A DNA stretch of 64,000 bases from positions 71,460-135,459 of the forward strand of contig CAYSBR010000004.1 of the NCBI GenBank assembly GCA_964429385.1, in the 5' to 3' direction. Numbering within the stretch: position 1 is the stretch's first letter; every line of letters begins with the position of its first letter. The position numbers were made by a program, and so were the translations under genes. Positions 27,614-35,550 of the stretch are shown here, piece by piece. Source of the stretch: UBA2377 sp964429385 (GTDB taxonomy: Bacteria > Verrucomicrobiota > Verrucomicrobiia > Opitutales > Opitutaceae). The notes below the pieces were generated by a model, which ran no database searches, was not told where the DNA came from, and saw nothing but the letters and a program-made list of their open reading frames with translations.

Positions 27614-28696
27614 TTATTGCAGCCACTCTGCGAATTCAGGAGTGTGCGTTTCCTGAAATGGGGTGGCCGATGAGAGATCGGTGTGGATCCAGCGCACAGC
27701 CAGGCGGTGTTGGGTGGCCAGCGGCAGGCCGGCGGAGGGCCCGAGCGCGTAGAGTGCCGTCGCCCACGCGTCGGCTTCCATGCAGGTTGACGCGAGCACC
27801 GTGACGCTGTGCAGGGCGTCGGGCGAATGGGGAGTGCCTGCCGGCGGGATAATATGGCCCACGCTGCCGGTCGGATCGTCGAAGCGGTGATGGGTGTTGC
27901 CGGAGGTGGCGATGGCGGTTGCGCAGAGTGCGGCCACCGTTGCGGGCAGGGTGGCCGGAGATTCGAGCTGGCACCACCAAGGCTGGCCATCGGGTTTGCT
28001 GCCGCGTCCGCGGGCCTCGCCGCCGATTTCGATGAAGTGGTCGGTCCAGCCGGCGGTGTGGAGGCGGTCGGACGCGAGATCGACCGCGTAGCCTTTGGCA
28101 ATCGAGCAGAGATCGAGCTTAAGTCCGCCGGGTTGCCGCACGGCGGGACGGTGGGAATCGAATTCAAGGCGGCGGAAATCGGCGTTGCCCCGGGCCGACT
28201 GCACGGCGGGCGCGTTCAACGGTAAACGCCGGGCCGGATCGGTGGGGCCGAAGCCAAGGAGATCGGTCACGACGCCGAGGGAGGGATTATAGGCCCCCTC
28301 GGTGAGCGCGGCGATGGCCAGTGCGCGTTGCAGGACAAACGCGGTTTCCGGTGCGAGCGGAACCCATTCACCGGAAGTGGCCCGGGCGAAGCGGCCCAGA
28401 TCGGAGTCGGGCTCCCATGGGCTCATCAAGGCGACGATGCGTTGAAATGTATGGGTGAGCAGGGTGTTGGCCGCATGTGGGTCGTCGGCCTTGGCCGTGG
28501 ACCGGGCGACGAGCCGGGCGCGCCAATAGGTGCCCATGGTGGCACCGGTCAGCGACCAGACCGGCCGGGCGGGAGCGCCGCCTCCGCGGGTGAGGGAGGG
28601 CGGCAGATGCGGAGGAATCAGGACGCGACGAACGCGGCCGGCCGGGTGGGATTCACCGGCCGGTGTGAGGTCGTCGTGCTCGGCGAGAGCAGGCAT
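27614..28696 (-). CDS. apbE: FAD:protein FMN transferase
   Basis: The 360-residue ApbE-family enzyme has the conserved blocks TGATMGTYWRA, EGAYNPSLGVVTDLLGF, LDLCSIAKGYAVDLA, EIGGEARGRG and SGNTHHRFDDPTG. The family covalently attaches FMN from FAD to Thr/Ser of target proteins, with Mg2+. The N-terminus is Pro/Arg-rich without a visible signal peptide or lipobox, although most ApbE proteins act outside the cytoplasm. It lies 9 bp after the DUF4198 gene, in one operon with DUF2271 and PepSY genes. The likely target is the DUF2271 protein. Confidence 0.9.
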   Translation of the reverse strand: MPALAEHDDLTPAGESHPAGRVRRVLIPPHLPPSLTRGGGAPARPVWSLTGATMGTYWRARLVARSTAKADDPHAANTLLTHTFQRIVALMSPWEPDSDLGRFARATSGEWVPLAPETAFVLQRALAIAALTEGAYNPSLGVVTDLLGFGPTDPARRLPLNAPAVQSARGNADFRRLEFDSHRPAVRQPGGLKLDLCSIAKGYAVDLASDRLHTAGWTDHFIEIGGEARGRGSKPDGQPWWCQLESPATLPATVAALCATAIATSGNTHHRFDDPTGSVGHIIPPAGTPHSPDALHSVTVLASTCMEADAWATALYALGPSAGLPLATQHRLAVRWIHTDLSSATPFQETHTPEFAEWLQ

Positions 28697-28705
28697 CCGG
28701 CCGCG

Positions 28706-29554
28706 TTACTCGGGCAGAACTTCAAAGGTGGCGACGTAGGTGAAAACTTTTTCCGAAGGCACGCCATGGAGCTGGCCGGTGGTGGTGGCGGTGATTTCAA
28801 TCCAATAGCGGCCGGACTGGGGCCAGTTGATGGTTACCACGCCGTTGTCACCGGTGTGCAGGACCGTTTCACCTGCCTCGTTGCGGTAGCGGTCATCGCC
28901 GAGGACGACCGCGACTTCGGCCTTGGCGGCGGGCTGGCCGTCGAGCAGGACGCGGAAGGAGGCGGCATCGCCGGTGAAGAGATCGTTCGGATGGGTGAGG
29001 TATTCGACTTCGATACCCTTGCCTTCGACTTTGAGATTCTCAGTGGAGGGATTGCCGAGGGTGACGAAGGTGACGACCTTGCGGCCGCCGCTTTCGCGGA
29101 GCTTGAAACCGGGCTTGGCTGCCATGCCTTCGGCTGCGAGGGTCTCCGGGGTGCCGCGCCAGCGTTTTACCTGGCCGGCTTCCTCATAAGATCCGAAGAG
29201 ATCGCCGGCGCCGCCACCCGGGCGACGGCCCATGCCGGGTTTGAGAGAGATGCGGTAGGTGCCCTGTTGCTGGAGGTGAAGCTCGAAGGCGCTGCGAATC
29301 CGGCCGGTGGCGCCGTTTTGCAGTTCCACGGTGGAACCGTTGGGAGCGAATACTTCGACCTGCTCAAGTGAGACGCCGCGATGGTTTGGGAAGAAGAGAT
29401 TGTTGGAGACGGCGGCATCGACGGAAACCCACTGGTCGGTGCCCGAGAGCACGGTGACGCCGGGCAGAATCCAGATGCGGTGGGCCTGGGCGGTAAGGGC
29501 GCCGAGCAGGAGCGCGGCGGCGAGGGCGAGGAGGGAGCGGGGATGCATGATCAT
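28706..29554 (-). CDS. DUF4198 domain-containing exported protein
   Basis: The 282-residue protein has a signal peptide (RSLLALAAALLLGALTAQA) whose mature end begins HRIWILPGVTVLSGTDQWV. This is the typical start of DUF4198 proteins, whose N-terminal His is often close to the cleavage site. A beta-rich Ig-like domain lies in the second half (about 185-280, with HPNDLFTGDAASFRVLLDG). Family members are periplasmic and sit beside TonB receptors and ApbE. The function is not established; metal or flavin handling is suspected from context. The gene is 8 bp from DUF2271. Confidence 0.85.
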   Translation of the reverse strand: MIMHPRSLLALAAALLLGALTAQAHRIWILPGVTVLSGTDQWVSVDAAVSNNLFFPNHRGVSLEQVEVFAPNGSTVELQNGATGRIRSAFELHLQQQGTYRISLKPGMGRRPGGGAGDLFGSYEEAGQVKRWRGTPETLAAEGMAAKPGFKLRESGGRKVVTFVTLGNPSTENLKVEGKGIEVEYLTHPNDLFTGDAASFRVLLDGQPAAKAEVAVVLGDDRYRNEAGETVLHTGDNGVVTINWPQSGRYWIEITATTTGQLHGVPSEKVFTYVATFEVLPE

Positions 29555-29562
29555 GGCTGGAT

Positions 29563-30081
29563 TCAGTGGGTTTGACGGAGAGTGATAGCGCCGAGTTCTC
29601 GTTCGCCGCGGGCGGAAACGTCGATTCTGGCGGTCTTGGACCAGGTGAAGGGCACGCGCACGAGTTCGCGGCCGCCGACTTCGCGGGCGGCTTCGACCAC
29701 GAGGGTATAATCGCCTTCGGCCAGATTGGCGGTGAGGGCGACGGGGAGTTTTACCTCGTGCGTGCCGACGGGGCGGGTCGGGCCGCTGAGGCCGTCGATC
29801 GGGAGATCAAGTTCGCGACCGGACTTGCGCCACCATTGGCGGAGGTCCTTGAGCCAGGTTTCGCCTTCGTCGTTACGCATCTTGACGTCATACCAGACGG
29901 CAATGTCGGTGTGCTTTTTGTCGGGGCCTTCGAGCCAGACGGCGACGTAGGGCCGGTGATATTCCGCGACGTCGATCCGGGGGATCTCGATGGTGGCGGT
30001 CAGTTCACCGGCTGCGGCTACGCTCGCGAGGGCGAGTCCGGGGGCGAGGCGGGCAAGAGTTTGACGGATGACAGGTGACAT
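29563..30081 (-). CDS. DUF2271 domain-containing exported protein, probable flavinylation target
   Basis: The 172-residue protein has a Sec-type signal (about residues 1-24) and a beta-sandwich-like body with PYVAVWLEGPDKKHTDIAVWY and WLKDLRQWWRKSGRELDLP. DGLSGPT (residues 96-102) fits the class of sites where ApbE attaches FMN to the Thr, except that Pro101 replaces the usual Ala. It lies 18 bp downstream of the PepSY gene and 8 bp before DUF4198. I infer that it is a periplasmic flavoprotein receiving electrons from the PepSY membrane protein. Confidence 0.85.
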   Translation of the reverse strand: MSPVIRQTLARLAPGLALASVAAAGELTATIEIPRIDVAEYHRPYVAVWLEGPDKKHTDIAVWYDVKMRNDEGETWLKDLRQWWRKSGRELDLPIDGLSGPTRPVGTHEVKLPVALTANLAEGDYTLVVEAAREVGGRELVRVPFTWSKTARIDVSARGERELGAITLRQTH

Positions 30082-30099
30082 AGAGGCGGAAGTGGGATG

Positions 30100-30771
30100 T
30101 CAGGAGTGGACGAAAAGCATGAGGATGGCGAAGGGCAGGAGAATGCCGGCGATGACGATGGGCCAGGTGGAGGGGCGCCGCTTGGCGTGCACAAACAGAA
30201 GGGCGAGACCGGTCAGGCAGAACACGATGCAGGCGATGGAAAAGAGGTCCATGAACAGGACCCACTCGGGGCCGGTGTGGCGGCCTTTGTGCAGGTCGTT
30301 GAGGTAGGAGATCCAGCCGCGACGGGTGACTTCGTGGACGACTTCTCCCGTGTAGCGGTCGATGCTCATCCAGCCATCGCCGCCCGGACGCGGGAGATCC
30401 ACATAGATGTCGTCGAATGACCACTCCAAGGCGCGTCCTCCCACGGCCACGCCCATCTCGGCATCAAGCCAGTGGCGGAGCGGAGCGGGCAGCGGTTGTT
30501 TGATTTCGGCGGCCTCGTCCGTGGGTTCAATCAGGACGAGCAGATCAGGCGGCAGCTTGGCCGTGTTTTGGGTGACGACGGGCTTGGCACTGATGGCCCC
30601 CGCGTGGTTGAGGGTGATGCCGGTGAAGGCGAAGAGCAGCATCGAGGCGAGACAGATGGCGCTGCTGACCCAATGCCAGAGGTAGAATTGCTTGGTCCAC
30701 CAGGCCTTGGCGCTGCGCTTGGCGGGAGCCGGAGAGGGCCTGGCCGAACCAGCTTGGGCAGGCAGGCTCAC
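30100..30771 (-). CDS. PepSY-associated transmembrane protein
   Basis: The 223-residue protein starts with an N-terminal cytoplasmic tail. TM1 at about residues 33-55 follows the motif KQFYLWHWVSSAICL. A periplasmic PepSY domain (about 75-155, with DRYTGEVVHEVTRRGWISYLNDLHKGRHTG) is followed by two further TMs (about 170-192 and 200-220). His residues in the TM1 motif (LWHW) and in LNDLHKGRH are those expected to bind haem in PepSY-TM reductases. It is the first gene of the PepSY-DUF2271-DUF4198-apbE group. It probably moves electrons across the inner membrane, for example for ferric-siderophore reduction. Confidence 0.85.
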   Translation of the reverse strand: MSLPAQAGSARPSPAPAKRSAKAWWTKQFYLWHWVSSAICLASMLLFAFTGITLNHAGAISAKPVVTQNTAKLPPDLLVLIEPTDEAAEIKQPLPAPLRHWLDAEMGVAVGGRALEWSFDDIYVDLPRPGGDGWMSIDRYTGEVVHEVTRRGWISYLNDLHKGRHTGPEWVLFMDLFSIACIVFCLTGLALLFVHAKRRPSTWPIVIAGILLPFAILMLFVHS

Positions 30772-31076
30772 GCGGGGGACGAAATCGGGCTCCAGCTTGC
30801 GGGGCCGAAGAGCCGCGCAAGCTGTGCGTTTGCCTCCAAGTGTTGGACGAGGGATTCGCTTTCGAAGCGAGCGTGAGGGTGTATTAACATTTCTGCACCA
30901 TTAGCCTTAAGGCGTGACACCGGGTGTTAATGCGGGTGCGCCCAAGCAGACTGAGATTAAAGATATCATCCGCCGCCGGCCTGAAAGCTTGCCTCATGAT
31001 TTTGACCTGTGTTTTCGCGAGAAAACTTTTGAGAGGAGTCCAGGGAACCGACGGCGGCGGATGAAAATGGAAAAGA
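30772..31076. promoter_or_regulatory. 305-bp intergenic region upstream of the PepSY operon
   Basis: I see no credible ORF here. The region holds ATTAACA (30883-30889) facing TGTTAAT (30925-30931), an imperfect palindrome TGAGAT-N5-ATATCA (30952-30968), and a perfect GTTTTC-GCGA-GAAAAC hairpin (31011-31026) downstream of the dioxygenase stop. It is relatively AT-rich and should contain the promoter of the PepSY operon and possibly the end of the upstream transcript. None of these sites can be assigned to a regulator with certainty. Confidence 0.4.
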
Positions 31077-31754
31077 TCACATTTCCGCCCATTGGCGGAG
31101 GAGGTTGTGATATACCCCGGTGAGCTGGATGACCGAGGGATGGGTGGCCATGTCGGCGCCGAAGCGTTGAATGGCGATGTCCATGTCGAAGAGCAGGCGG
31201 CGCCGCTCCGTGTCGCGGATCATGGATTGCAGCCAGAAGAACGCGCAAAGGCGGGTGCCACGGGTGACAGGCGTGACTTCATGCAGGCTGGTGGAAGGGT
31301 AGAGAATCATGTGCCCGGCGGGGAGCTTAACGGCTTTGGTTCCGTAAGTGTCCTCAATGATGAGATCGCCGCCGTCGTAGTCACCGGGCTCATTGAAGAA
31401 GAGTGTGCAGGAGAGGTCGGTGCGGATTCGCTGGCCGTTCGGCATCGAACGGATGGAACCGTCCACATGGGGGCCGAAGGTCTGACCGCCGGAGTAACGG
31501 TTGAAATAGGGGGGCAGCACATGCAGCGGCAGTGCGGCGGACATGAAGAGCGGGTTGGCTCCGAGGGCCTGCAGGATCATCTGGCCGACCTGTCGGCCGG
31601 CGGAACTTTCAGCGGGCAGTTGCTCGTTGTTTTTCACCCGCGCACCCTGGTGACCGGCGGTGGCGCGACCATCCACCCATTCGGCTGCCGTGAGCAGCTG
31701 GCGGGCTTCGGTCACCTGCGCGGGAGAGAGGACATCGGGGATGGCGAGGAGCAT
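31077..31754 (-). CDS. Fe(II)/2-oxoglutarate dioxygenase, PiuC/YbiX type
   Basis: The 225-residue PKHD-type hydroxylase starts MLLAIPDVLSPAQVTEARQ. The iron ligands are in FGPHVDGSIRSM (HxD) and STSLHEVTPVTRGTR (distal His, then the 2-oxoglutarate Arg). The family (YbiX/PiuC) is found next to TonB-dependent siderophore receptors and is iron-regulated. Its substrate is not established. It lies 85 bp downstream of the receptor gene on the same strand, separated by a strong hairpin. The length is normal for the family. Confidence 0.92.
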   Translation of the reverse strand: MLLAIPDVLSPAQVTEARQLLTAAEWVDGRATAGHQGARVKNNEQLPAESSAGRQVGQMILQALGANPLFMSAALPLHVLPPYFNRYSGGQTFGPHVDGSIRSMPNGQRIRTDLSCTLFFNEPGDYDGGDLIIEDTYGTKAVKLPAGHMILYPSTSLHEVTPVTRGTRLCAFFWLQSMIRDTERRRLLFDMDIAIQRFGADMATHPSVIQLTGVYHNLLRQWAEM

Positions 31755-31778
31755 GAGGGAGCAGAAAATGACCGCCGG

Positions 31779-31821
31779 TCCCGGGCAACCCTTATGCTTT
31801 CGGCAAGCGGGTTGCCCGGGA
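31779..31821. terminator. Strong 13-bp stem hairpin between receptor and dioxygenase genes
   Basis: TCCCGGGCAACCC (31779-31791) pairs perfectly with GGGTTGCCCGGGA (31809-31821). The 17-base interior holds a smaller GCTT/AAGC stem. It lies 18 bp after the receptor stop on the minus strand. No T-run follows, so partial termination, mRNA processing or stabilisation are all possible. It may set the level of the dioxygenase relative to the receptor. Confidence 0.55.
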
Positions 31822-31839
31822 ATGAGCGGTGGGCTGACC

Positions 31840-34161
31840 TTAGAACTTGAGATCGGCGCTCAGGAGGAATGAGCGGGACGACCCCAGCGTTGCGCGGGTG
31901 CCGTTCCAGTTGGTGGTGGCCGCGTAGAACTTGTCGGCGAGGTTGTTGACGTTGAGCCGCACGGTGAAGTGACGGTTGACCTCATAGGCGGCGACGGCGT
32001 TGAGGATTGTGTAGGCGGGCAGTTCGCCGGCGTTGCCGTTGGGGATGATGCGCTCGGCGTCATCGGGGCGGCCAACATAGGAGTCGCCGGTATGCTGGAG
32101 GCCGCCGCCAATGGTCAGCCCGAAGGGCAGGCGGTAGGTAGTCCACAGCGTGGCGCTTACCCGGGGGGTGAAGGCCAGTTCGTCACCATTGGTCGAGGTG
32201 CGTGTGCCGTAGTCGCCGGCGTTGGCGGCGAGTCGGGCGGCGTCCACCGCCGCGCTGTGCTTGCGCTCGCTGTCCATGAAGAGAATGCCGCCGAAGATCT
32301 CCCACTCAGGGGTGATCTGGCCGGAGGCGCCGAGCTCCAGACCCTGGACGATCTGCTGGGCGTAACCGGCGAAGGTGTTGGCGATGCCGTTGACGGTGCC
32401 GGCCATGGCGATGTTGTCGCGTTCGGTGCGGAAGAGGGCCGCGGTGGCGCTCAGGCGCTTGTTGAAGAGGCTCCACTTCGCGCCGAGCTCGTAATTGGTT
32501 GAGCGCTGGACCTTGGAGGCCGTGCTGTTCTGACCGGCGCGCCAGCCCGGGAAGGCATTGTCGCCTTCGCGTGAGATGTCGGGGTTGGAGAGGAAGGACG
32601 CCGGGGGGAGGGCGGCAATGCCGACAGACACGTACAGGCTGCCGTTTTCGGTGGGCTTGAAGACGAGCCCGAGTTTGCCGCTCACGGTGGTGTCGCTGCG
32701 ATCATAACCATCGGGGCCCTGCGGTGCGCCGGCCGCGGTGCGGCTGACGACCGTCACATCGTAGCCTTCGATCCGCAGACCACCGGTGGCCTGCCACTGC
32801 GGGTTGATCTGGATCGTGTCGTAGAGGTAGGCGGCGAGGGTGTCGATTTCCACGTCGGCGGTCTGGGTGGGCACGAGCCCGACGAAGCCCGTCAGGGGAC
32901 GTTCCGGGTTGGGCGCATCAATCGGCGTGGAGCCCGGGTTGCCGAGGACGCCGTTGGTGGGATAGCGGTTGGCACTGGAATCCTCGCGGGAGTATTCGAT
33001 GCCGGCGGACAGGGCGTGCTGGAGGCTGCCGGTCTCGAAGGACGCGGCGAGATTGGTGAGGTTGGAGAACGAGGTGTTCTCGCGTTGGTAGCCCTGGCGT
33101 TGGGAAGTGGCGACCCGTGTGGCCGGCGTGTAACCGGTGGGCACGGTGTAGAGCGCATCACGCTCGGTCCGGGACCAGCGGGTTTGATTGCTCAGGCGCA
33201 GCGAAGGGGAGAGGTCGTGCTCAATGCGGCCGGTGAGGGCATCGGAGGTGATCTGGTCGTAATCGCTCAGATGACCGTAGAAACGGGAGCGGTTGGCTTT
33301 GCCCCGGGCGGAGGCATCGTAGCGGATGGTATCCTCAATCAATGCGCCGGGCACGCCCCAGTCCGGACGGTCATCCTGCTCCAGATGCTGGTAGGCGAGG
33401 CTGACGCGGGTGGGACCGTTGAGGCCGAAGGCCACGGAGGGCGCGAGGCCCCAGCTGTTTTTCTCGGCGCTCTTGCGGCCGGTGGCGAGACCTCCGTCCT
33501 GCCAGAGGGCGTTCAGACGCACGGCGGTGCCGTCGCTGACCTGCTGGTTGACGTCAAGTGCCGCGCGCACGTTGCCTTTGGAAGTGTGCTCGTCGAACGC
33601 ATAGCCCACGGTGCCGTTATGGAAGCTCCCCTTGCGCGGGGTCTTTGTAGCGAGATTGACGTAGCCGCCGGCGCCGCCGCGGCCGTTGTCACCGGAGGGG
33701 CCCTTGGCGACTTCAACCTGTTCGGTGTTGAAGACGTCGCGGAAATAATTGCCGGAATCGCGGACGCCGTCGATGAAGACGCTGCCGCTGGTGTCAAAGC
33801 CGCGGAGGCTGAAGTTGCTCGCGCCGGTGGCGAAACCGTTTTCACCGGCGTTGAAGGTGATGCCCGGTGTGTTGCGAAGCACATCGGTAAGGTTTTGTGC
33901 GCCCTGCTGGTTGAAAATCCGGTCGGTGATCACCCCGATGGTCTGGGGCGTATCCGTGAGGGGAGCGGTGAATTTCGGCGAGGAGACGGCGCGGTTGCGC
34001 TGGGCCTGCACCTCGACTTCTGGCAGCACAGTGGGTTCGTTCTCCGCAGCGGTCGTATCGGCTTTGGCCGCTTGCACGCCGCCTGCCATGACCATGGCGG
34101 TCAGTGTGGCCAGGCGACGCTGGAAGATGGATTGGTGGGTTTTTGGTGTATGGGTCTTCAC
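31840..34161 (-). CDS. TonB-dependent siderophore receptor
   Basis: The protein has about 773 residues from GTG 34161; the ORF extends further upstream, but that part overlaps regulatory sequence. A signal peptide (RLATLTAMVMAGGVQAAKA) is followed by a TonB-box-like region. The plug has LTDTPQTIGVITDRIFNQQGA, LRNTPGITFNAGENG, SNFSLRGFDTSGSVFIDG and VEVAKGPSGDNGRGGAGGYVN. The 22-strand barrel ends in Phe (LLSADLKF). It matches the ferric siderophore receptor class (FhuE/FoxA/Fiu-like) by plug motifs, and the adjacent PiuC/YbiX gene agrees. Two Fur-like palindromes lie upstream. Confidence 0.92.
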   Translation of the reverse strand: MKTHTPKTHQSIFQRRLATLTAMVMAGGVQAAKADTTAAENEPTVLPEVEVQAQRNRAVSSPKFTAPLTDTPQTIGVITDRIFNQQGAQNLTDVLRNTPGITFNAGENGFATGASNFSLRGFDTSGSVFIDGVRDSGNYFRDVFNTEQVEVAKGPSGDNGRGGAGGYVNLATKTPRKGSFHNGTVGYAFDEHTSKGNVRAALDVNQQVSDGTAVRLNALWQDGGLATGRKSAEKNSWGLAPSVAFGLNGPTRVSLAYQHLEQDDRPDWGVPGALIEDTIRYDASARGKANRSRFYGHLSDYDQITSDALTGRIEHDLSPSLRLSNQTRWSRTERDALYTVPTGYTPATRVATSQRQGYQRENTSFSNLTNLAASFETGSLQHALSAGIEYSREDSSANRYPTNGVLGNPGSTPIDAPNPERPLTGFVGLVPTQTADVEIDTLAAYLYDTIQINPQWQATGGLRIEGYDVTVVSRTAAGAPQGPDGYDRSDTTVSGKLGLVFKPTENGSLYVSVGIAALPPASFLSNPDISREGDNAFPGWRAGQNSTASKVQRSTNYELGAKWSLFNKRLSATAALFRTERDNIAMAGTVNGIANTFAGYAQQIVQGLELGASGQITPEWEIFGGILFMDSERKHSAAVDAARLAANAGDYGTRTSTNGDELAFTPRVSATLWTTYRLPFGLTIGGGLQHTGDSYVGRPDDAERIIPNGNAGELPAYTILNAVAAYEVNRHFTVRLNVNNLADKFYAATTNWNGTRATLGSSRSFLLSADLKF

Positions 34162-34196
34162 GAGATGGTTGGAAAGTGGGTGTTTATAAATGACTG

Positions 34197-34211
34197 TGAG
34201 AACAAGTCTCA
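34197..34211. promoter_or_regulatory. Fur-box-like palindrome, promoter-proximal
   Basis: TGAGAACAAGTCTCA is a perfect TGAGA-N5-TCTCA inverted repeat, 36 bp upstream of the receptor start. It matches 10 of 12 fixed positions of the 7-1-7 Fur pattern (TGAnAATnATTnTCA). An AT-rich TTTATAAA lies just downstream on the minus strand and could be the -10 element. Assignment to Fur is by comparison and context. Confidence 0.5.
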
Positions 34212-34250
34212 GTAGCCCATGAAAACAGCTCGCCTCGTCAATCCTCTTTT

Positions 34251-34265
34251 TGAGAAAAATACTCA
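34251..34265. promoter_or_regulatory. Fur-box-like palindrome, distal
   Basis: TGAGAAAAATACTCA is a near-perfect 15-base palindrome of the same type, 54 bp from the first and also 10 of 12 against the 7-1-7 Fur pattern. It lies about 55 bp upstream of the aroB start, so it could affect either divergent gene. Confidence 0.5.
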
Positions 34266-34319
34266 GTCTCAAATACAAGCTGATTGACGTTGCTGAAAAC
34301 CAAGGTGTTAACTCGGGCA

Positions 34320-35405
34320 ATGCGCGCTTCCTTGACCGTTAATCTCAGTGAGAGAAGCTATGATATTCATTTCGGTGCAGATTGGAGTGATGCCATTCGC
34401 GTGCTGTGGAACGATTTGCAGGCCAAGGGAAGCCGGGTCGCGGTGTTGACCGATGCGAATCTGGCGGAACGCCAGAATGCCGCTTTGACTGCGATGTTTG
34501 GCGAGACGGCGCGGTTCGTCGTAGAGGCGGGCGAGTCGGCCAAGGCGGTTGGCACCTATGGACAGGTGCTGGAGTTTTTGGCCGGGCAACGCCTGGATCG
34601 CGGCGGTGTGTTGTTTGCCGTCGGAGGTGGGGTTATCGGGGATTTGGGCGGTTTTGCCGCGGCGTCCTATCTGCGCGGAATCGCTTTTTATCAGGTGCCG
34701 ACGACCTTGCTGGCGATGGTGGACAGTTCTGTCGGTGGCAAAACCGGGATCAACCTCGCGGCGGGCAAGAATCTGGCCGGGGCCTTCCATCAGCCCAGGG
34801 GAGTTTTCATTGCGACTGATTTGCTGCGCACACTTCCGGCGCGGGAGTTTGCGGCCGGGGCGGCGGAAGTGATCAAATACGGGCTGCTGGGTGACGCGGC
34901 GCTGTTCGCGCGGCTGGAGCAAGCGCCGTTGACGCCCGATAGCACGGATCTGGCGGCGGTGGTGCGGCAGTGCTGCGCGCTCAAGGCCCGCATCGTTGAG
35001 GCGGATGAGCGGGAGCTGGCGGTGGAAGGCGGTCGGGCTCTGCTCAATCTTGGTCACACTTTCGGCCATGCCATCGAGCAGGTGGCGGGTTACGGCCACT
35101 ACCTGCATGGCGAGGCCGTGGGGATCGGCCTGTGCGCCGCGGCACGACTTTCGCACAAGCTGGGGCAGCTCTCCGCCACGGAGGTAATGCGTATCGATGC
35201 CGTGGTGGCGGCGCATCAACTGCCGGTGCGCTTGGCGGAAGCGTTACCGCTGTCCGCGTTGATGGCGGCGGTGGCGCGCGACAAGAAGGTGCGCGCGGGT
35301 CTGCCGCGTTTCGTGGTGCTGACCGGGATCGGCGAGGCTGTGACCCGGGATGGTGTTTCCACGGATCTGGCGGAAGCCTGTTTCCGCGAAGTTGGCGCGG
35401 TTTGA
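34320..35405 (+). CDS. aroB: 3-dehydroquinate synthase
   Basis: The 361-residue enzyme starts MRASLTVNLSERSYDIHFG. It contains the NAD-binding block GGGVIGDLGGFAAASYLRG and TTLLAMVDSSVGGKTGIN. The metal and substrate region has AAEVIKYG, LNLGHTFGHAIEQ and HGEAVGIG (zinc ligands Glu and two His). It catalyses the second step of the shikimate pathway in the cytoplasm. I chose ATG 34320 because residues before it are not AroB-like. It is divergent from the siderophore receptor and shares its upstream region; shikimate products feed catechol siderophores, but no such genes are seen here. Confidence 0.95.
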   Translation: MRASLTVNLSERSYDIHFGADWSDAIRVLWNDLQAKGSRVAVLTDANLAERQNAALTAMFGETARFVVEAGESAKAVGTYGQVLEFLAGQRLDRGGVLFAVGGGVIGDLGGFAAASYLRGIAFYQVPTTLLAMVDSSVGGKTGINLAAGKNLAGAFHQPRGVFIATDLLRTLPAREFAAGAAEVIKYGLLGDAALFARLEQAPLTPDSTDLAAVVRQCCALKARIVEADERELAVEGGRALLNLGHTFGHAIEQVAGYGHYLHGEAVGIGLCAAARLSHKLGQLSATEVMRIDAVVAAHQLPVRLAEALPLSALMAAVARDKKVRAGLPRFVVLTGIGEAVTRDGVSTDLAEACFREVGAV

Positions 35406-35550
35406 GCTACCGCTGCGTTGGCCATGCCGTCACCCAACGCCTGTTTCCCGCAAAGACGGAGGTGTGCGCAACTATGCGTAGGCGTATGCCGGTGGCTTGC
35501 TTTGACAGGGGTGAAATGGGCGCGCTAGTCGCTTGCGGCAAATTTCTTCC

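Noticed and set aside
31077..34161. Possible biosynthetic siderophore cluster
   Set aside because: Only uptake and flavin genes are present. No NRPS, IucA/C or EntC-type genes were seen.
35502..35531. Promoter for the eleven-gene operon
   Set aside because: TTGACA is present at 35502-35507, but the -10 region is poor (TAGTCG at 18 bp), so I did not list it as a feature.
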